Of a stretch of DNA of 64,000 nucleotides, positions 1 through 7,595 are shown one piece after another (the stretch's first letter is position 1; the number at the start of each line of letters is the position of its first letter). The notes beneath the pieces are model-generated. The model was not told where the DNA came from and did not search any database. It worked only from the letters and a program-made list of their open reading frames with translations. The DNA comes from Microbacterium rhizosphaerae (lineage in GTDB: Bacteria > Actinomycetota > Actinomycetes > Actinomycetales > Microbacteriaceae). The stretch lies in the NCBI RefSeq assembly GCF_034120055.1, contig NZ_CP139368.1, forward strand, positions 2,418,001-2,482,000, given 5' to 3'. The position numbers and the translations under genes were made by a program.

Positions 1-215
1 TTCCGGCGATGGACTACACGGAGGAGCTCTTCTACGAGCGCGACCTGCGCACCGTGACGGCGAACACGCGCGCGGACGGGGCCGCACTGCTGCGCCTCGC
101 CCGCAACCTCGACGTCGGCCCGACGGTCACCGGGTACTCGTTCGCGCGGGCCGGGGAGGCCGTCTCCGCGCTGCGCGACGGGCGCGCATCCGGCTCGCTC
201 GTCATCGTCATGTGA
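1..215 (+). CDS. zinc-type alcohol dehydrogenase, C-terminal end (partial)
   Basis: Only the last 70 or so codons are in the window; the frame is already open at base 3. The residues (ELFYERDLRTVTANTRADG early, then ALRDGRASGSLVIVM at the end) look like the C-terminal end of a medium-chain zinc-dependent alcohol dehydrogenase, where the last helix and strand close the catalytic domain. Zinc and NAD(P) sites would lie upstream and cannot be checked. It ends 7 nt before the convergent universal stress gene. Family call is from the tail only, so moderate confidence. Confidence 0.6.
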   Translation, partial: PAMDYTEELFYERDLRTVTANTRADGAALLRLARNLDVGPTVTGYSFARAGEAVSALRDGRASGSLVIVM

Positions 216-221
216 TGCGAC

Positions 222-989
222 TCATTCGACCCACGACGGCTGCCGGTCCCCCGCGCGCGGGCGCGTGATCAGGATCGGCGCATTCGCGTTGAACAGCACA
301 TCCAGTGCGATGTCACCCGGGCCCCCGCTCCGGCGGTCGGATTGCGCCAGTCCGGGATCGATCACGAGCAGGGTCGCCGCCTGGGCCGCGTCGAGAAGCG
401 CCGTCGCGGTATCGGCCGTCCGCGCTCGCGTACGCACCGTGAGCTGCGGCCATCCGTCGTGGATGACGCGCTCCGCGACCTTGACGGCGTCATCATCGCT
501 ATCAGAGCCGCCGCGACGTCCTGCGGATGAGATCACCTGGACGGCCTCGCCCCGTCGCGCAGCCTCCGTGGCAGCCATCGCGGCCGACGCCGCGGCGGTC
601 TCGGCACCGTCGACGCCCAGAACGACGCCCGAGCGGAACCGGAGATCGACATCCGGGATCACGACGACCGGACACGGCGCCAAGGCCACGATCCGCACCC
701 CGGTGAATCCGAACACACGTCCGTGCGCGAAGCCCGTCTTGCCCGTGCCGATGACGAGTACATCGTCGGGCCCGGCGAACGCCGCCAGCGTCTCGGGAAC
801 CTCGCCGGTCAGATGGACCGCCTCCGACGGTTCGCGACCCGGAGGGCGATCGTCCGTCCCCCGATCGTCGGCGAGGACGTGCACGGCGACGCACTGCACG
901 CCTTCCGCGTCGGCGCGCGTACGCGCCCATTCCCATGCGAGCCGGGCGGGGTGGGAATCGTCGAAGGCCACCACATATCGCCGCACCAT
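222..989 (-). CDS. tandem universal stress protein (two Usp domains)
   Basis: 255 aa. Two Usp-like halves: residues 1 to about 125 (opening MVRRYVVAFDDSHPARLAWEWA, then the nucleotide-loop-like VIGTGKTGFAHGRVFG and PCPVVVIPD) and a second half from about RSGVVLGVDGAE to NANAPILITRPRAG. Tandem Usp proteins of this size bind ATP and accumulate in dormancy in actinobacteria (Rv1996, Rv2623 in the M. tuberculosis DosR regulon). The ATG at 989 is chosen because GGGGGGAG lies just upstream; the open frame extends further but without a ribosome site. A DosR-like box with a -10 hexamer sits 38 bp upstream of the start. Confidence 0.85.
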   Translation of the reverse strand: MVRRYVVAFDDSHPARLAWEWARTRADAEGVQCVAVHVLADDRGTDDRPPGREPSEAVHLTGEVPETLAAFAGPDDVLVIGTGKTGFAHGRVFGFTGVRIVALAPCPVVVIPDVDLRFRSGVVLGVDGAETAAASAAMAATEAARRGEAVQVISSAGRRGGSDSDDDAVKVAERVIHDGWPQLTVRTRARTADTATALLDAAQAATLLVIDPGLAQSDRRSGGPGDIALDVLFNANAPILITRPRAGDRQPSWVE

Positions 990-1026
990 GGGACTCCCCC
1001 CGATCCACTTCGCCGTCCGGAACATC

Positions 1027-1069
1027 ATCGTGCGCGACGCCGGGCCGCCCTCGCAGGGCCGAAAGTCCC
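1027..1069 (-). promoter_or_regulatory. DosR-like box plus -10 for the universal stress gene
   Basis: Box GGGCCGAAAGTCCC (1056-1069), then on the minus strand 23 bp and the hexamer CACGAT (1027-1032). Predicted transcription start near 1020, leaving a 30-nt leader that carries GGGGGGAG before the ATG at 989. Confidence 0.65.
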
Positions 1070-1116
1070 GTCGACCGCGACGACGTCGAAGCCGCACCCG
1101 CGTCACGCGTCCGGAC

Positions 1117-1158
1117 AGGACCTTCGTCCCGAACCGAGAGTCTGAGGCCTCCTACGGT
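1117..1158 (+). promoter_or_regulatory. DosR-like box plus -10 for the cytochrome b operon
   Basis: Box AGGACCTTCGTCCC (1117-1130), 22 bp spacer, then TACGGT (1153-1158), a perfect TANNNT. Predicted start near 1165, followed by AGGAGG and the ATG at 1181. The divergent universal stress gene has its own box at 1056-1069. Confidence 0.7.
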
Positions 1159-1180
1159 GGCGACGAAAGAGGAGGCCAAT

Positions 1181-1330
1181 ATGGTCATCGTCGCCAGCGC
1201 GCCGGGAATCTACCTCGGCTGGGGCCCATACACCATCCAGCTCGGCAATCTCATCGTCATCGTGACCATGCTCCTGCTGTTCGCCCTGGCGCTGCTGCTG
1301 CCCTTCCCGAAGCCGAGGCGCCGGCGATGA
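1181..1330 (+). CDS. small membrane protein heading the cytochrome b operon
   Basis: 49 aa. A strong AGGAGG lies 5 nt before the ATG. One hydrophobic segment covers about residues 22-43 (LGNLIVIVTMLLLFALALLLPF), followed by a basic tail KPRRRR, so the N-terminus is probably outside and the tail inside. It overlaps the cytochrome b start by 4 nt (ATGA), so the two are translationally coupled. I do not recognise the family. Its size and position suggest a small assembly or stabilising subunit of the cytochrome b complex; that role is an inference. Confidence 0.7.
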   Translation: MVIVASAPGIYLGWGPYTIQLGNLIVIVTMLLLFALALLLPFPKPRRRR

Positions 1331-2055
1331 GCGCGCGGCAGTCTCAGTCCGAGCGGTCGCCGGAGCGCGGCGTATGGCCGTCGGAACCGCCCGCTCAGCC
1401 GGAGGACGAGATCTACACGTGGACCGGGCGCGCGCGCCGCTGGCTTCTGAAGCGTCTCCCCCCGGACAAGCTGCTCCCCCAGGACCAGCCGAGCTACGTC
1501 GCGTCGTGGATCTACGTCTTCGGGATGGCGTCGCTGACGTCCCTGGCGGTCGTGATCATCTCCGGATTCGTACTCGCCCTCAATGGACCGGCCTGGTACC
1601 ACCTGTCGAGCCTCGGGAGATTCACCAACAGCACGCATCTGTGGAGCGTCGAGCTGTTCTTCCTCTTCATGGTCGTGCACCTCTGGGGCAAGTACTGGAT
1701 GGCGGCCTGGCGCGGCGGCCGGGTGCTCACCTGGATCACCGGTGTGATCGCGTTCGCGGTCTCGATCGCCGCGGCGTTCACCGGCTACCTCCTGCAGACG
1801 AACTTCGACTCCCAGTGGATCGCCTTCGAGGCCAAGGACGCCCTCAACGCCGTCGGCATCGGCGCGTGGTTCAATGTGGCCGACCTCGGGCAGATGTTCA
1901 CGTGGCACATCGTGCTGCTGCCGCTCGGCGTGGGCGCCGTCGTCGCGCTCCACGTGCTGCTCGTGCGCATGCACGGCGTCGTGCCCCCCATCGATGCGAA
2001 GGAGACCGACGACCAGCTCGTCCATCCCGGCAACGAGTCGGAGGTGTCACGATGA
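1327..2055 (+). CDS. cytochrome b (b6-type N-terminal domain, four membrane helices)
   Basis: 242 aa, matching the N-terminal half of cytochrome b/b6. Four hydrophobic segments are visible after residue 60. Two histidine pairs fit bis-heme ligation: in THLWSVELFFLFMVVHLW the histidines are 14 residues apart, and in WHIVLLPLGVGAVVALHVLL they are 15 apart, the b6-like spacing in the fourth helix. The first 55 residues are hydrophilic. The gene starts inside the stop of the small membrane gene (ATGA) and overlaps the next gene the same way. There is no Rieske protein and no cytochrome c gene beside it, so this is not a standard bc1/b6f operon. Its DosR-like promoter implies use at low oxygen. 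Confidence 0.85.
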   Translation: MSARQSQSERSPERGVWPSEPPAQPEDEIYTWTGRARRWLLKRLPPDKLLPQDQPSYVASWIYVFGMASLTSLAVVIISGFVLALNGPAWYHLSSLGRFTNSTHLWSVELFFLFMVVHLWGKYWMAAWRGGRVLTWITGVIAFAVSIAAAFTGYLLQTNFDSQWIAFEAKDALNAVGIGAWFNVADLGQMFTWHIVLLPLGVGAVVALHVLLVRMHGVVPPIDAKETDDQLVHPGNESEVSR

Positions 2056-3101
2056 ACAGCACTCCGAGCATGACGTGGCGCGCACGGGGCGATCTGTTCA
2101 GCAAGCCGTGGCGCGGCCGCGTCCGCGACTACGACCTCTTCAAGGAGGTCACGATCGGATTCCTCGTCGTGGCCACGCTGACCCTGGTGCTCGCGGCGGT
2201 CTTCGGATCACCCGATGAACCGGGTGTCACCTTCGCCTCCTGGTCTGCGCACGACCCCGTGGACTTCGCCACGACGGCGACCGCGGAGCTCGCCGGCACC
2301 AGTGACACCGCGCAGTACGGGCCGCCGTACAACAGCACGGCGGATGCCACCCAGACCCTCGGTCCGCTCGACCTGCAGAGCCTGTCGGGGGTGCGCATCC
2401 CGATCGACACGGCGAACGCGTTCGTGATCGCCCCGCTCAAGACGCTCGTCCCCGTCCCGCCGGAGGTCGCGCAATGGACGGACGCGACGAACGCGCAGAA
2501 GACGGCCTGGACCGACGCCTACACGAAAGCGCTCGCCGCCGACAAGGGATCGACGCTGCCCGATCCGGCGGCGGGCGATTACGGTCCGGTTCCCGGGCTG
2601 ATCACCGCGCTCACCGGGATGGCGCGCAGCGGCGCTCTCGACGGCGCGCTGTCGAGCCAGAGCGGCTTCTACGAGCTGAACTACACGCCGGCGATCCTGT
2701 TCCTCGGCGACGGGCAGTACTTCCAGAACCTGGCGGCCGAGCAGCACCTCACGGGAGACCAGTGGGGGATGATGAACGAGACCGGCAACACGCCCGGGCA
2801 ATCCTGGCTGTGGCTGTTCTCGCTGTTCTATCAGGTGCCGCCCTTCTCGTCGGCCGACAACGCCGATCTGGTCGTCGTCCTGATCATGGGCGTGCTCACC
2901 GTCCTCCTGGCGCTCCTGCCCTTCATCCCGGGTCTGCGCACGTTCCCGCGATGGATCCCGCTGCACAAGCTCGTCTGGCGCGACTACTACCGCGCCGCGG
3001 GCGGTGCGCGGACGGAGCAGCACGCGACGAGCCCGGATCGACGCGAGCAGAGCGTGCTCGGATCGCCGGATGCGGATCTGCCCGCGCGGACTGCTCCCTG
3101 A
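2052..3101 (+). CDS. membrane-anchored partner of cytochrome b, unknown family
   Basis: 349 aa. One membrane segment near residues 33-52 (EVTIGFLVVATLTLVLAAVFG) and a second near 277-300 (LVVVLIMGVLTVLLALLPFIPG) enclose about 220 residues that should lie outside the cell. I see no CXXCH heme c motif and no cysteine in the external domain, so it is not an obvious electron carrier. The position of the second helix and the following RWIPLHKLVW resemble the place of the cytochrome b C-terminal part, but that match is weak. ATGA overlap with cytochrome b implies fixed stoichiometry. Substrate or redox partner is unknown. Confidence 0.65.
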   Translation: MNSTPSMTWRARGDLFSKPWRGRVRDYDLFKEVTIGFLVVATLTLVLAAVFGSPDEPGVTFASWSAHDPVDFATTATAELAGTSDTAQYGPPYNSTADATQTLGPLDLQSLSGVRIPIDTANAFVIAPLKTLVPVPPEVAQWTDATNAQKTAWTDAYTKALAADKGSTLPDPAAGDYGPVPGLITALTGMARSGALDGALSSQSGFYELNYTPAILFLGDGQYFQNLAAEQHLTGDQWGMMNETGNTPGQSWLWLFSLFYQVPPFSSADNADLVVVLIMGVLTVLLALLPFIPGLRTFPRWIPLHKLVWRDYYRAAGGARTEQHATSPDRREQSVLGSPDADLPARTAP

Positions 3102-3106
3102 CGTCG

Positions 3107-3145
3107 GCGCCGGTCGCGTCCGCCTCGAGCGGATGCGACCGGCGT
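3107..3145. terminator. bidirectional hairpin between convergent operons
   Basis: GCCGGTCGC (3109-3117) pairs with GCGACCGGC (3135-3143), and the inner CCGC pairs with GCGG (3120-3123 / 3129-3132). It lies exactly between the cytochrome b operon and the convergent esterase gene. No T-run, as is common in high-GC actinobacteria. Confidence 0.6.
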
Positions 3146-4449
3146 CAGTAGCCGCTGGGCGCCGTCTCGAACTCGTTCTCCTCGGGCGCCGTCTCGTGGT
3201 GGAGCGGCCGGAGCGCTCGGGTCTGCTCGACCCAGATGAGCGCGTCGTACCGCCGACCCATGACCGTCGGTACGTAGTTCCCCTCTTCGCGAGCAGGGTC
3301 GTAGACCACGCCGATCGCCCGATGTCCCGCGCGCGCCGAGAGCCACGGCGCCTCGCCGGCGCCCGTCCCACCGCCGAAGTCGAGCACGGCGGCCCCGTCG
3401 AATGCATGGTGCAGCACGTCCTCGTGACTGCCGGGGCGGGCGGCGGGGACGGGCATCCGCTCTTCGACGGCTCCCCATTCCTGCGCGGCCGTGACCTCCC
3501 CGGCATACGACGCCATCCCGACGAGCAGCACGTGGTCGGCGCCATACCTCTCACGCAGCAGCTGCCCGACGTTGAGCAGTCCGGCATGGCGCATGGATGT
3601 CGCGCGCGCATCTCCGACGTGCGTGTTGTGCGCCCAGATGGCGGCCTTGGCGCGCGGGCCCAGATGCTCCGTGAGCCGGTCGGCAGTGTCGACCATATGG
3701 ATGTCGCGGATGTTCCATGACCCCCGGTCGGTGCGCACCATCGCCCGGTAGTACTGCTCGGCATCCGCCGCGACGATGGCGTTCTGGAGCGCGTCGAACG
3801 CGTCGTCGCCGTCCGCGGCCGCGCGCCGGCGCACCTCGACGAGGAGGTCGACGACATCGTCCTCGCACGAGAGCGGGACGAGCCGTGTCTCCCACGCGTA
3901 GCGCTGCGGGTCCTCGTCGAACGGCGCGAAGCAGCGCCATGCCTTCATGGCGACCGGCAGTGCGTCCGGCTGGCGCTCGGCCAGCCAGGAGATCGTCCGC
4001 GCCAGCGAGTCCCACAGGGAGTACACGTCGAGCCCATAGAATCCGACCCGCTCGCTCTCGGGTCGACCGAGGTTGTGCGCGCGCAGCCAGTCGAGGAAGT
4101 CCGCGACCTCGGCGTTCGCCCACATCCACGTCGGCCACCGGCTGAATCCCGCGAGAACCTCGCGCGCGTCCATCGCCGGGCCGGCGAGACCGCGGACCCA
4201 GCGGTCGATCCGCCAGCAGTCGGGCCAGTCGCCCTCCACCCCGATCCACGTGACGCCGGCTTCCTCGATCAGCCGCCGGGTCAGCAGCGCTCGCAGCGTG
4301 TAGAACTCGTGCGTGCCGTGCGACGCCTCGCCGATCGCGATGATCCTCCGGGATCGCGCACGCTCGACGATCGCGTCGAACGATCCGGCCCCGGTCAACG
4401 GCACCGCCAGCCGGCGGACGTCCGAGAGGATGTCCGACGTGCCGCTCAT
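3145..4449 (-). CDS. erythromycin esterase-like protein
   Basis: 434 aa, the usual size for the erythromycin esterase (EreA/ChaN-like fold) family. Visible motifs are IIAIGEASHGTHEFYTL (about residues 36-52), VTWIGVEGDWPDCWRIDRWV and KAAIWAHNTHVGDARA, which hold the conserved Glu/His residues of the family. In M. tuberculosis the DosR-regulated protein Rv2030c carries a phosphoribosyltransferase domain fused to such a domain. Here the two are separate genes joined by a 4-nt ATGA overlap, which supports a joint function. A role in macrolide resistance should not be assumed; natural substrate is unknown. Confidence 0.85.
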   Translation of the reverse strand: MSGTSDILSDVRRLAVPLTGAGSFDAIVERARSRRIIAIGEASHGTHEFYTLRALLTRRLIEEAGVTWIGVEGDWPDCWRIDRWVRGLAGPAMDAREVLAGFSRWPTWMWANAEVADFLDWLRAHNLGRPESERVGFYGLDVYSLWDSLARTISWLAERQPDALPVAMKAWRCFAPFDEDPQRYAWETRLVPLSCEDDVVDLLVEVRRRAAADGDDAFDALQNAIVAADAEQYYRAMVRTDRGSWNIRDIHMVDTADRLTEHLGPRAKAAIWAHNTHVGDARATSMRHAGLLNVGQLLRERYGADHVLLVGMASYAGEVTAAQEWGAVEERMPVPAARPGSHEDVLHHAFDGAAVLDFGGGTGAGEAPWLSARAGHRAIGVVYDPAREEGNYVPTVMGRRYDALIWVEQTRALRPLHHETAPEENEFETAPSGY

Positions 4450-5081
4450 GATCCCACCCGTGCGGCGTCGAGGTGTGCGGCGACCTCGGCATCGGTCGTC
4501 GGGTCGAAGTTCCGGTAGTACTCACCGACGGCACGGAAGTCCGCGGGCGGCCTCAGGCAGATCACCCGGTCGGCTCCCTCGACCTGATGCATCGCGTCGC
4601 GTGCGCCGACAGGGGCGGCGACGATCACCCGGGCCGCGCCGAAGCGCCGGGCGACCGCGCACGCCGCCGAGGCGGTGGCGCCGGTCGCTATGCCGTCGTC
4701 GACGATCAGCGCGGTCTTGCCGCTCAGGTCCAGACGCGGTCGAGATCCGCGCAGACTCGCCACACGGGCCTCCAGCGTCTGGCGCTCGCGGCGCTCCACG
4801 GCCTCGAGCTGGGCCGTGGTGACACCCAGCCGGCGGATGAGGTCGGCATCCACGATCCGGACGCCGTCCTCCCCGATCGCCCCCATCGCGACCTCGGGAT
4901 GGTAGGGCAGGCCGAGTTTGCGCACCACGATCACGTCGAGCGGCAGCCCGAGACACGAGGCCACCTCGGCCGCGACGGGGACGCCCCCGCGCGGCAGCCC
5001 GAGCACGACCGACGCTCTGATCCCCTCGTCGACCAGGTAGCGCCCGAGCCGCTGCCCGGCGTCTTTGCGATCCGAGAACAT
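4446..5081 (-). CDS. phosphoribosyltransferase domain protein
   Basis: 211 aa. The PRPP-binding signature is clear: ALIVDDGIATGATASAA, with two acidic residues before the GIATGAT loop. LGLPRGGVPVAAEVA and VVRKLGLPYHPEVAMGAI fit the Rv0571c/Rv2030c type of dormancy-regulon phosphoribosyltransferase. The start at 5081 is chosen for GGGGGAGGAG upstream rather than the longer frame. Its stop overlaps the esterase start. The gene lies 40 nt after the DUF805 gene and shares its box-driven promoter. The base or nucleotide it acts on is unknown. Confidence 0.85.
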   Translation of the reverse strand: MFSDRKDAGQRLGRYLVDEGIRASVVLGLPRGGVPVAAEVASCLGLPLDVIVVRKLGLPYHPEVAMGAIGEDGVRIVDADLIRRLGVTTAQLEAVERRERQTLEARVASLRGSRPRLDLSGKTALIVDDGIATGATASAACAVARRFGAARVIVAAPVGARDAMHQVEGADRVICLRPPADFRAVGEYYRNFDPTTDAEVAAHLDAARVGS

Positions 5082-5120
5082 CTGATGCTCCTCCCCCTCC
5101 TGCGCCTGCAGAGCCTGCAC

Positions 5121-5498
5121 TCACAGCGGCGTCGAGGCCGCGGGATGCGCGCGCGTGCCGACCCGGTCGGGCTGGGCGCAGAGCACGATGAGGATGATGA
5201 GTCCTGCGACGGGGAGCAGGAGCCAGAACAGGTTCGCCCACGAGCGATCCGCGGAGCGCAGTCGGCGCACGGTCACGGCCAACGTCGGCACGAGGACGGC
5301 GATGGCCCAGAGACCCGTGAGGTTCGGTCCCACGGGGAATGTCGAGTGCACGGACACGTTCCAGACGCTGAGCGTGCTCAGCGCGGCGTTCACGAGTGCG
5401 GTGAAGAGGATCCACCACCAGAACTCCGCGCGTGACGCCGTGCCGGTGAAGTCCGCGTACTTGCGGAACACCGTCGAGATCGATTGCGGAAATGTCAT
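5121..5498 (-). CDS. DUF805 family membrane protein, leaderless
   Basis: 125 aa. It begins MTFPQSISTVFRKYADFTGTASRAEFWWW, the typical DUF805 opening (F-x-G-R-A/S-R-x-E-x-W), and has about three membrane helices (FTALVNAALSTLSVW, LWAIAVLVPTLAVTV, LFWLLLPVAGLIILIVLC). The start at 5498 is fixed by promoter geometry: box, 22 bp, GAGGAT, 6 bp, ATG. The apparent Shine-Dalgarno GAGGA is therefore probably the -10 element, and the message is leaderless. It heads the operon DUF805 - phosphoribosyltransferase - esterase. Function of DUF805 is not known. Confidence 0.85.
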   Translation of the reverse strand: MTFPQSISTVFRKYADFTGTASRAEFWWWILFTALVNAALSTLSVWNVSVHSTFPVGPNLTGLWAIAVLVPTLAVTVRRLRSADRSWANLFWLLLPVAGLIILIVLCAQPDRVGTRAHPAASTPL

Positions 5499-5504
5499 GA
5501 CAGG

Positions 5505-5546
5505 ATCCTCGCGCCGCCACGCCGACGGGATCGGGCCTAAGGTCCC
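5505..5546 (-). promoter_or_regulatory. DosR-like box plus -10, leaderless promoter of the DUF805 operon
   Basis: Box GGGCCTAAGGTCCC (5533-5546), 22 bp, GAGGAT (5505-5510), then 6 bp to the A of the ATG at 5498. Identical geometry is seen upstream of acsA, the MBL nuclease gene and ppsA. Confidence 0.75.
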
Positions 5547-5603
5547 TCGGGCTTGCGTCGAGCGCGACGCATCCCGACCGGCGCGCAATGCCGGCCGCGT
5601 GGC

Positions 5604-5714
5604 GGGGAGGCGCCCTCCGCCGAGAGCGCCTCCCCTGACTGCGACGGCCTGGGCAGTGCATCGACGCAGCTGATCGATCACTCCGTCCGAATCGGCCGTC
5701 CGGGGGCTGCCCGT
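5604..5714 (-). ncRNA. candidate small RNA A, box-driven, about 111 nt
   Basis: Minus-strand segment with its own DosR-like box and TACCGT -10. Predicted 5-prime end ACGGGCAGCCCCCGG at 5714. A central hairpin has ATCGAC (5660-5665) against ATCGAT (5673-5678) around GCAGCTG. The 3-prime end is a 9-bp stem GGGGAGGCG/CGCCTCCCC (5604-5612 / 5627-5635). No reading frame with a ribosome site is visible. The same 5-prime start, central hairpin and terminal stem recur in candidate B at 22084-22194. It lies between the DUF805 gene and the BON gene and does not overlap either. Transcription is inferred from sequence only. Confidence 0.6.
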
Positions 5715-5720
5715 GGCACA

Positions 5721-5762
5721 ACGGTAACTCGCGCCCGCCTGCCCCCTCGGGACATAGGTCCC
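5721..5762 (-). promoter_or_regulatory. DosR-like box plus -10 for candidate small RNA A
   Basis: Box GGGACATAGGTCCC (5749-5762), 22 bp, TACCGT (5721-5726) on the minus strand. Predicted start at 5714. There is no protein start within reach downstream; the nearest minus gene starts at 5498 and has its own box. Confidence 0.65.
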
Positions 5763-5802
5763 GCGACGCAGAGCGAGTGCGCCGATCGTTCGACCCGGCG
5801 AC

Positions 5803-5844
5803 GGGACCTAGGACCCTGTCCCACCGCTTCGCGCAGACCAGGGT
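5803..5844 (+). promoter_or_regulatory. DosR-like box plus -10 for the BON gene at 5884
   Basis: Box GGGACCTAGGACCC (5803-5816), 22 bp, CAGGGT (5839-5844). Predicted start near 5851, 33-nt leader with GGAAGGAGAG before the ATG. Confidence 0.65.
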
Positions 5845-5883
5845 GGTGGTGTGCATCCACGCACCGCATGGAAGGAGAGCCCG

Positions 5884-6546
5884 ATGGCCACCGCAACTGA
5901 TCGCGACCTCGACGTGCAGACCCTGGTCCGCGCCGAGCTCATGTGGACCCCGGACGTCGACGCCGCCGGCATCGGGGTCGAGGTGAAGGACGGCGCTGTC
6001 ACGCTCTCGGGTGACGTCGACACCCTCGCCGAGAAGCTCGCGGCCGAGAAGGCCGCATTCCGGGTGAGAGGAGTCCGCGCACTCGTGAACGGCCTCGAGG
6101 TGAGGCCGAAGACCTCGTGGTGGGTCGGAGAGACCGACGTCGCGCAGGAGGTCGACCACGCGCTGCGCGCGGCCAGCAATGTGCCGGAGACCGTCAAAGC
6201 CACGATCGCCGGCCACGCGGTGACCCTGATCGGCGAGGTGTCGCGGGAGTTCCAGCGGCGCGCGGCCGAGCATGCGGTGCGCAACCTGCGTGGCGTGTTC
6301 TCCCTGACCAATCTGATCACGCTCGCCGAGCGGCCCTCGGCACCGGATACCGAGAAGCGCATCCGCGAGGCCATCGCCCGCAACGCCCAGCTTGATGCGG
6401 ACAGCATCCACGTCGCCGTCGACGGCAACGTCGTGAGGCTGACCGGCACGGTGAAGTCCTGGGCGGAGCGCCACCAGGCGGCAGAGGCGGCATGGGCTTC
6501 ACCGCACGTCACCGAGGTGCGGAATGACATCTACATCGTCGCCTGA
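5884..6546 (+). CDS. triple BON-domain protein 1
   Basis: 220 aa made of three BON domains in series: about 5-70 (RDLDVQTLVRAEL to NGLEVRP), 80-148 (DVAQEVDHALRAA to LTNLITL) and 155-220 (EKRIREAIARNAQ to VRNDIYIVA). Each shows the alternating helix-strand pattern with the central glycine (VTLSGDV, VTLIGEV, VRLTGTV). No signal peptide, so it is cytoplasmic. BON domains bind phospholipid or small ligands. ATG 5884 is used because GGAAGGAGAG precedes it. A full paralogue lies at 10568-11230, also box-controlled. The stop lies 6 nt from the convergent flavodoxin stop. Confidence 0.85.
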   Translation: MATATDRDLDVQTLVRAELMWTPDVDAAGIGVEVKDGAVTLSGDVDTLAEKLAAEKAAFRVRGVRALVNGLEVRPKTSWWVGETDVAQEVDHALRAASNVPETVKATIAGHAVTLIGEVSREFQRRAAEHAVRNLRGVFSLTNLITLAERPSAPDTEKRIREAIARNAQLDADSIHVAVDGNVVRLTGTVKSWAERHQAAEAAWASPHVTEVRNDIYIVA

Positions 6547-6552
6547 ACCGTC

Positions 6553-7101
6553 TCAGCCGTCGCTGTCGCCCGGCACGGGCGGGACCGACTGCGCGCCTTG
6601 TCCGGTGAGGATCGTCGCGAGCTCCGCGCCCCAGCGGCGCGCCCGGTCGAGTTCACCCTCCACGAGCGGACCCCGGTAGCCCTGGACGTAGAAGCTCTTC
6701 GGCTCCAGGACGTGGAACCCCCGCCGGCGTGCGAGACGCGTCGCACTGCGGGATGCGGCGCCCGGGACGAGGGCCATGTCGGTCCGGGTGTCGAACGCCG
6801 CGAAGAAGAACGGTCGCGGATGCTCCGGCAGGGATTGCATCCATTCGCGGATTCCGAGCGGCGCGTCCTCGGGCGAGCCGCCGTGGCGAGCCGCATTCTC
6901 GCGTGTCGAGGGCCGCGACAGGGAGAAGACGTGCGTCGGTCCGCCCAGGATCAGCGCATCGAGATCCGCGGGGAGCGTGGTCGGCGCATCTCCGACATCA
7001 TGGATCTCCACCTCGGTCGAGGCCGCCAGGCCGGCGGCGACGGCCTGCGCGATCTGCTTCGTGTTGCCGAACATCGTCTCGAACACGACGAGAACTCTCA
7101 T
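6553..7101 (-). CDS. flavodoxin-domain protein 1
   Basis: 182 aa. The FMN phosphate loop is seen at the N-terminus, VVFETMFGNTKQIAQAV (residues 4-20), and ILGGPTHVFSLSRPSTREN fits the loop that packs on the flavin ring. The central FAAFDTRTD and the C-terminal helix ELDRARRWGAELA agree with the short-chain flavodoxin family found near stress genes in actinobacteria. Probably a single-electron carrier or quinone reductase. It lies 41 nt after the SHOCT gene in one operon. A second, similar gene lies at 31306-31872. Confidence 0.85.
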   Translation of the reverse strand: MRVLVVFETMFGNTKQIAQAVAAGLAASTEVEIHDVGDAPTTLPADLDALILGGPTHVFSLSRPSTRENAARHGGSPEDAPLGIREWMQSLPEHPRPFFFAAFDTRTDMALVPGAASRSATRLARRRGFHVLEPKSFYVQGYRGPLVEGELDRARRWGAELATILTGQGAQSVPPVPGDSDG

Positions 7102-7142
7102 GGCTCACCCGGCTCTTCCGTCAGTGTGTGCGACCGTCCGGG

Positions 7143-7394
7143 TCATCGTCCGCTGTGTGCGAGCTCGTCACGGCGTCGGATGTACTCGTCGTGGTCGATC
7201 TCGCCGCGCGCGTAGCGCTGGTCGAGGATGTCACGGGCCGGCGGTGCCGCCTCCGCTCCGACGGTCGGCCGCGCGCCGCCGCTCCTCGTGAGAAGACCGG
7301 CGATCGCGACGGCGGCAGCGATGATCAGGAGAGCCGTCACGATCCAGACCACCCACCACACCGGGTCGGTGCCTGTCATCATCCATCCGTACAT
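7143..7394 (-). CDS. SHOCT-domain small membrane protein
   Basis: 83 aa. It has one membrane helix at about 12-36 (VWWVVWIVTALLIIAAAVAIAGLL) and a C-terminal SHOCT motif, RDILDQRYARGEIDHDEYIRRRDEL. SHOCT domains are short two-helix modules of unknown role, often at the end of membrane proteins. The start at 7394 is preceded by AAGGAG at a good distance. Box-driven; co-transcribed with flavodoxin 1. Confidence 0.8.
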   Translation of the reverse strand: MYGWMMTGTDPVWWVVWIVTALLIIAAAVAIAGLLTRSGGARPTVGAEAAPPARDILDQRYARGEIDHDEYIRRRDELAHSGR

Positions 7395-7425
7395 CAGGTG
7401 CTCCTTCGACACGTCTTCATCTGTC

Positions 7426-7468
7426 AGGATGCCTTCCGGCGCCGCCACCCGATCAGGCCTTTGGTCCC
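7426..7468 (-). promoter_or_regulatory. DosR-like box plus -10 for the SHOCT-flavodoxin operon
   Basis: Box AGGCCTTTGGTCCC (7455-7468), 23 bp, CATCCT (7426-7431) on the minus strand, predicted start near 7419. The rest of the 7469-7595 gap holds nothing I recognise. Confidence 0.65.
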
Positions 7469-7595
7469 GCGTCGTCGTCTCTCGACCGGGTTCACCCGCT
7501 GCCCGTGCTCGTCGTGCACGGCAACAGGTCGCTTTCGGAGTGACCTCCGCGCCTGCGGATCGGCGCGTACCGCCCGGCCCGTCCCGCGAGCTCGA

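Noticed and set aside
3145..4449. Macrolide resistance gene
   Set aside because: The domain match is to the broad erythromycin-esterase family; context (phosphoribosyltransferase, DosR-like box) fits a stress role, and no mobile element is near.
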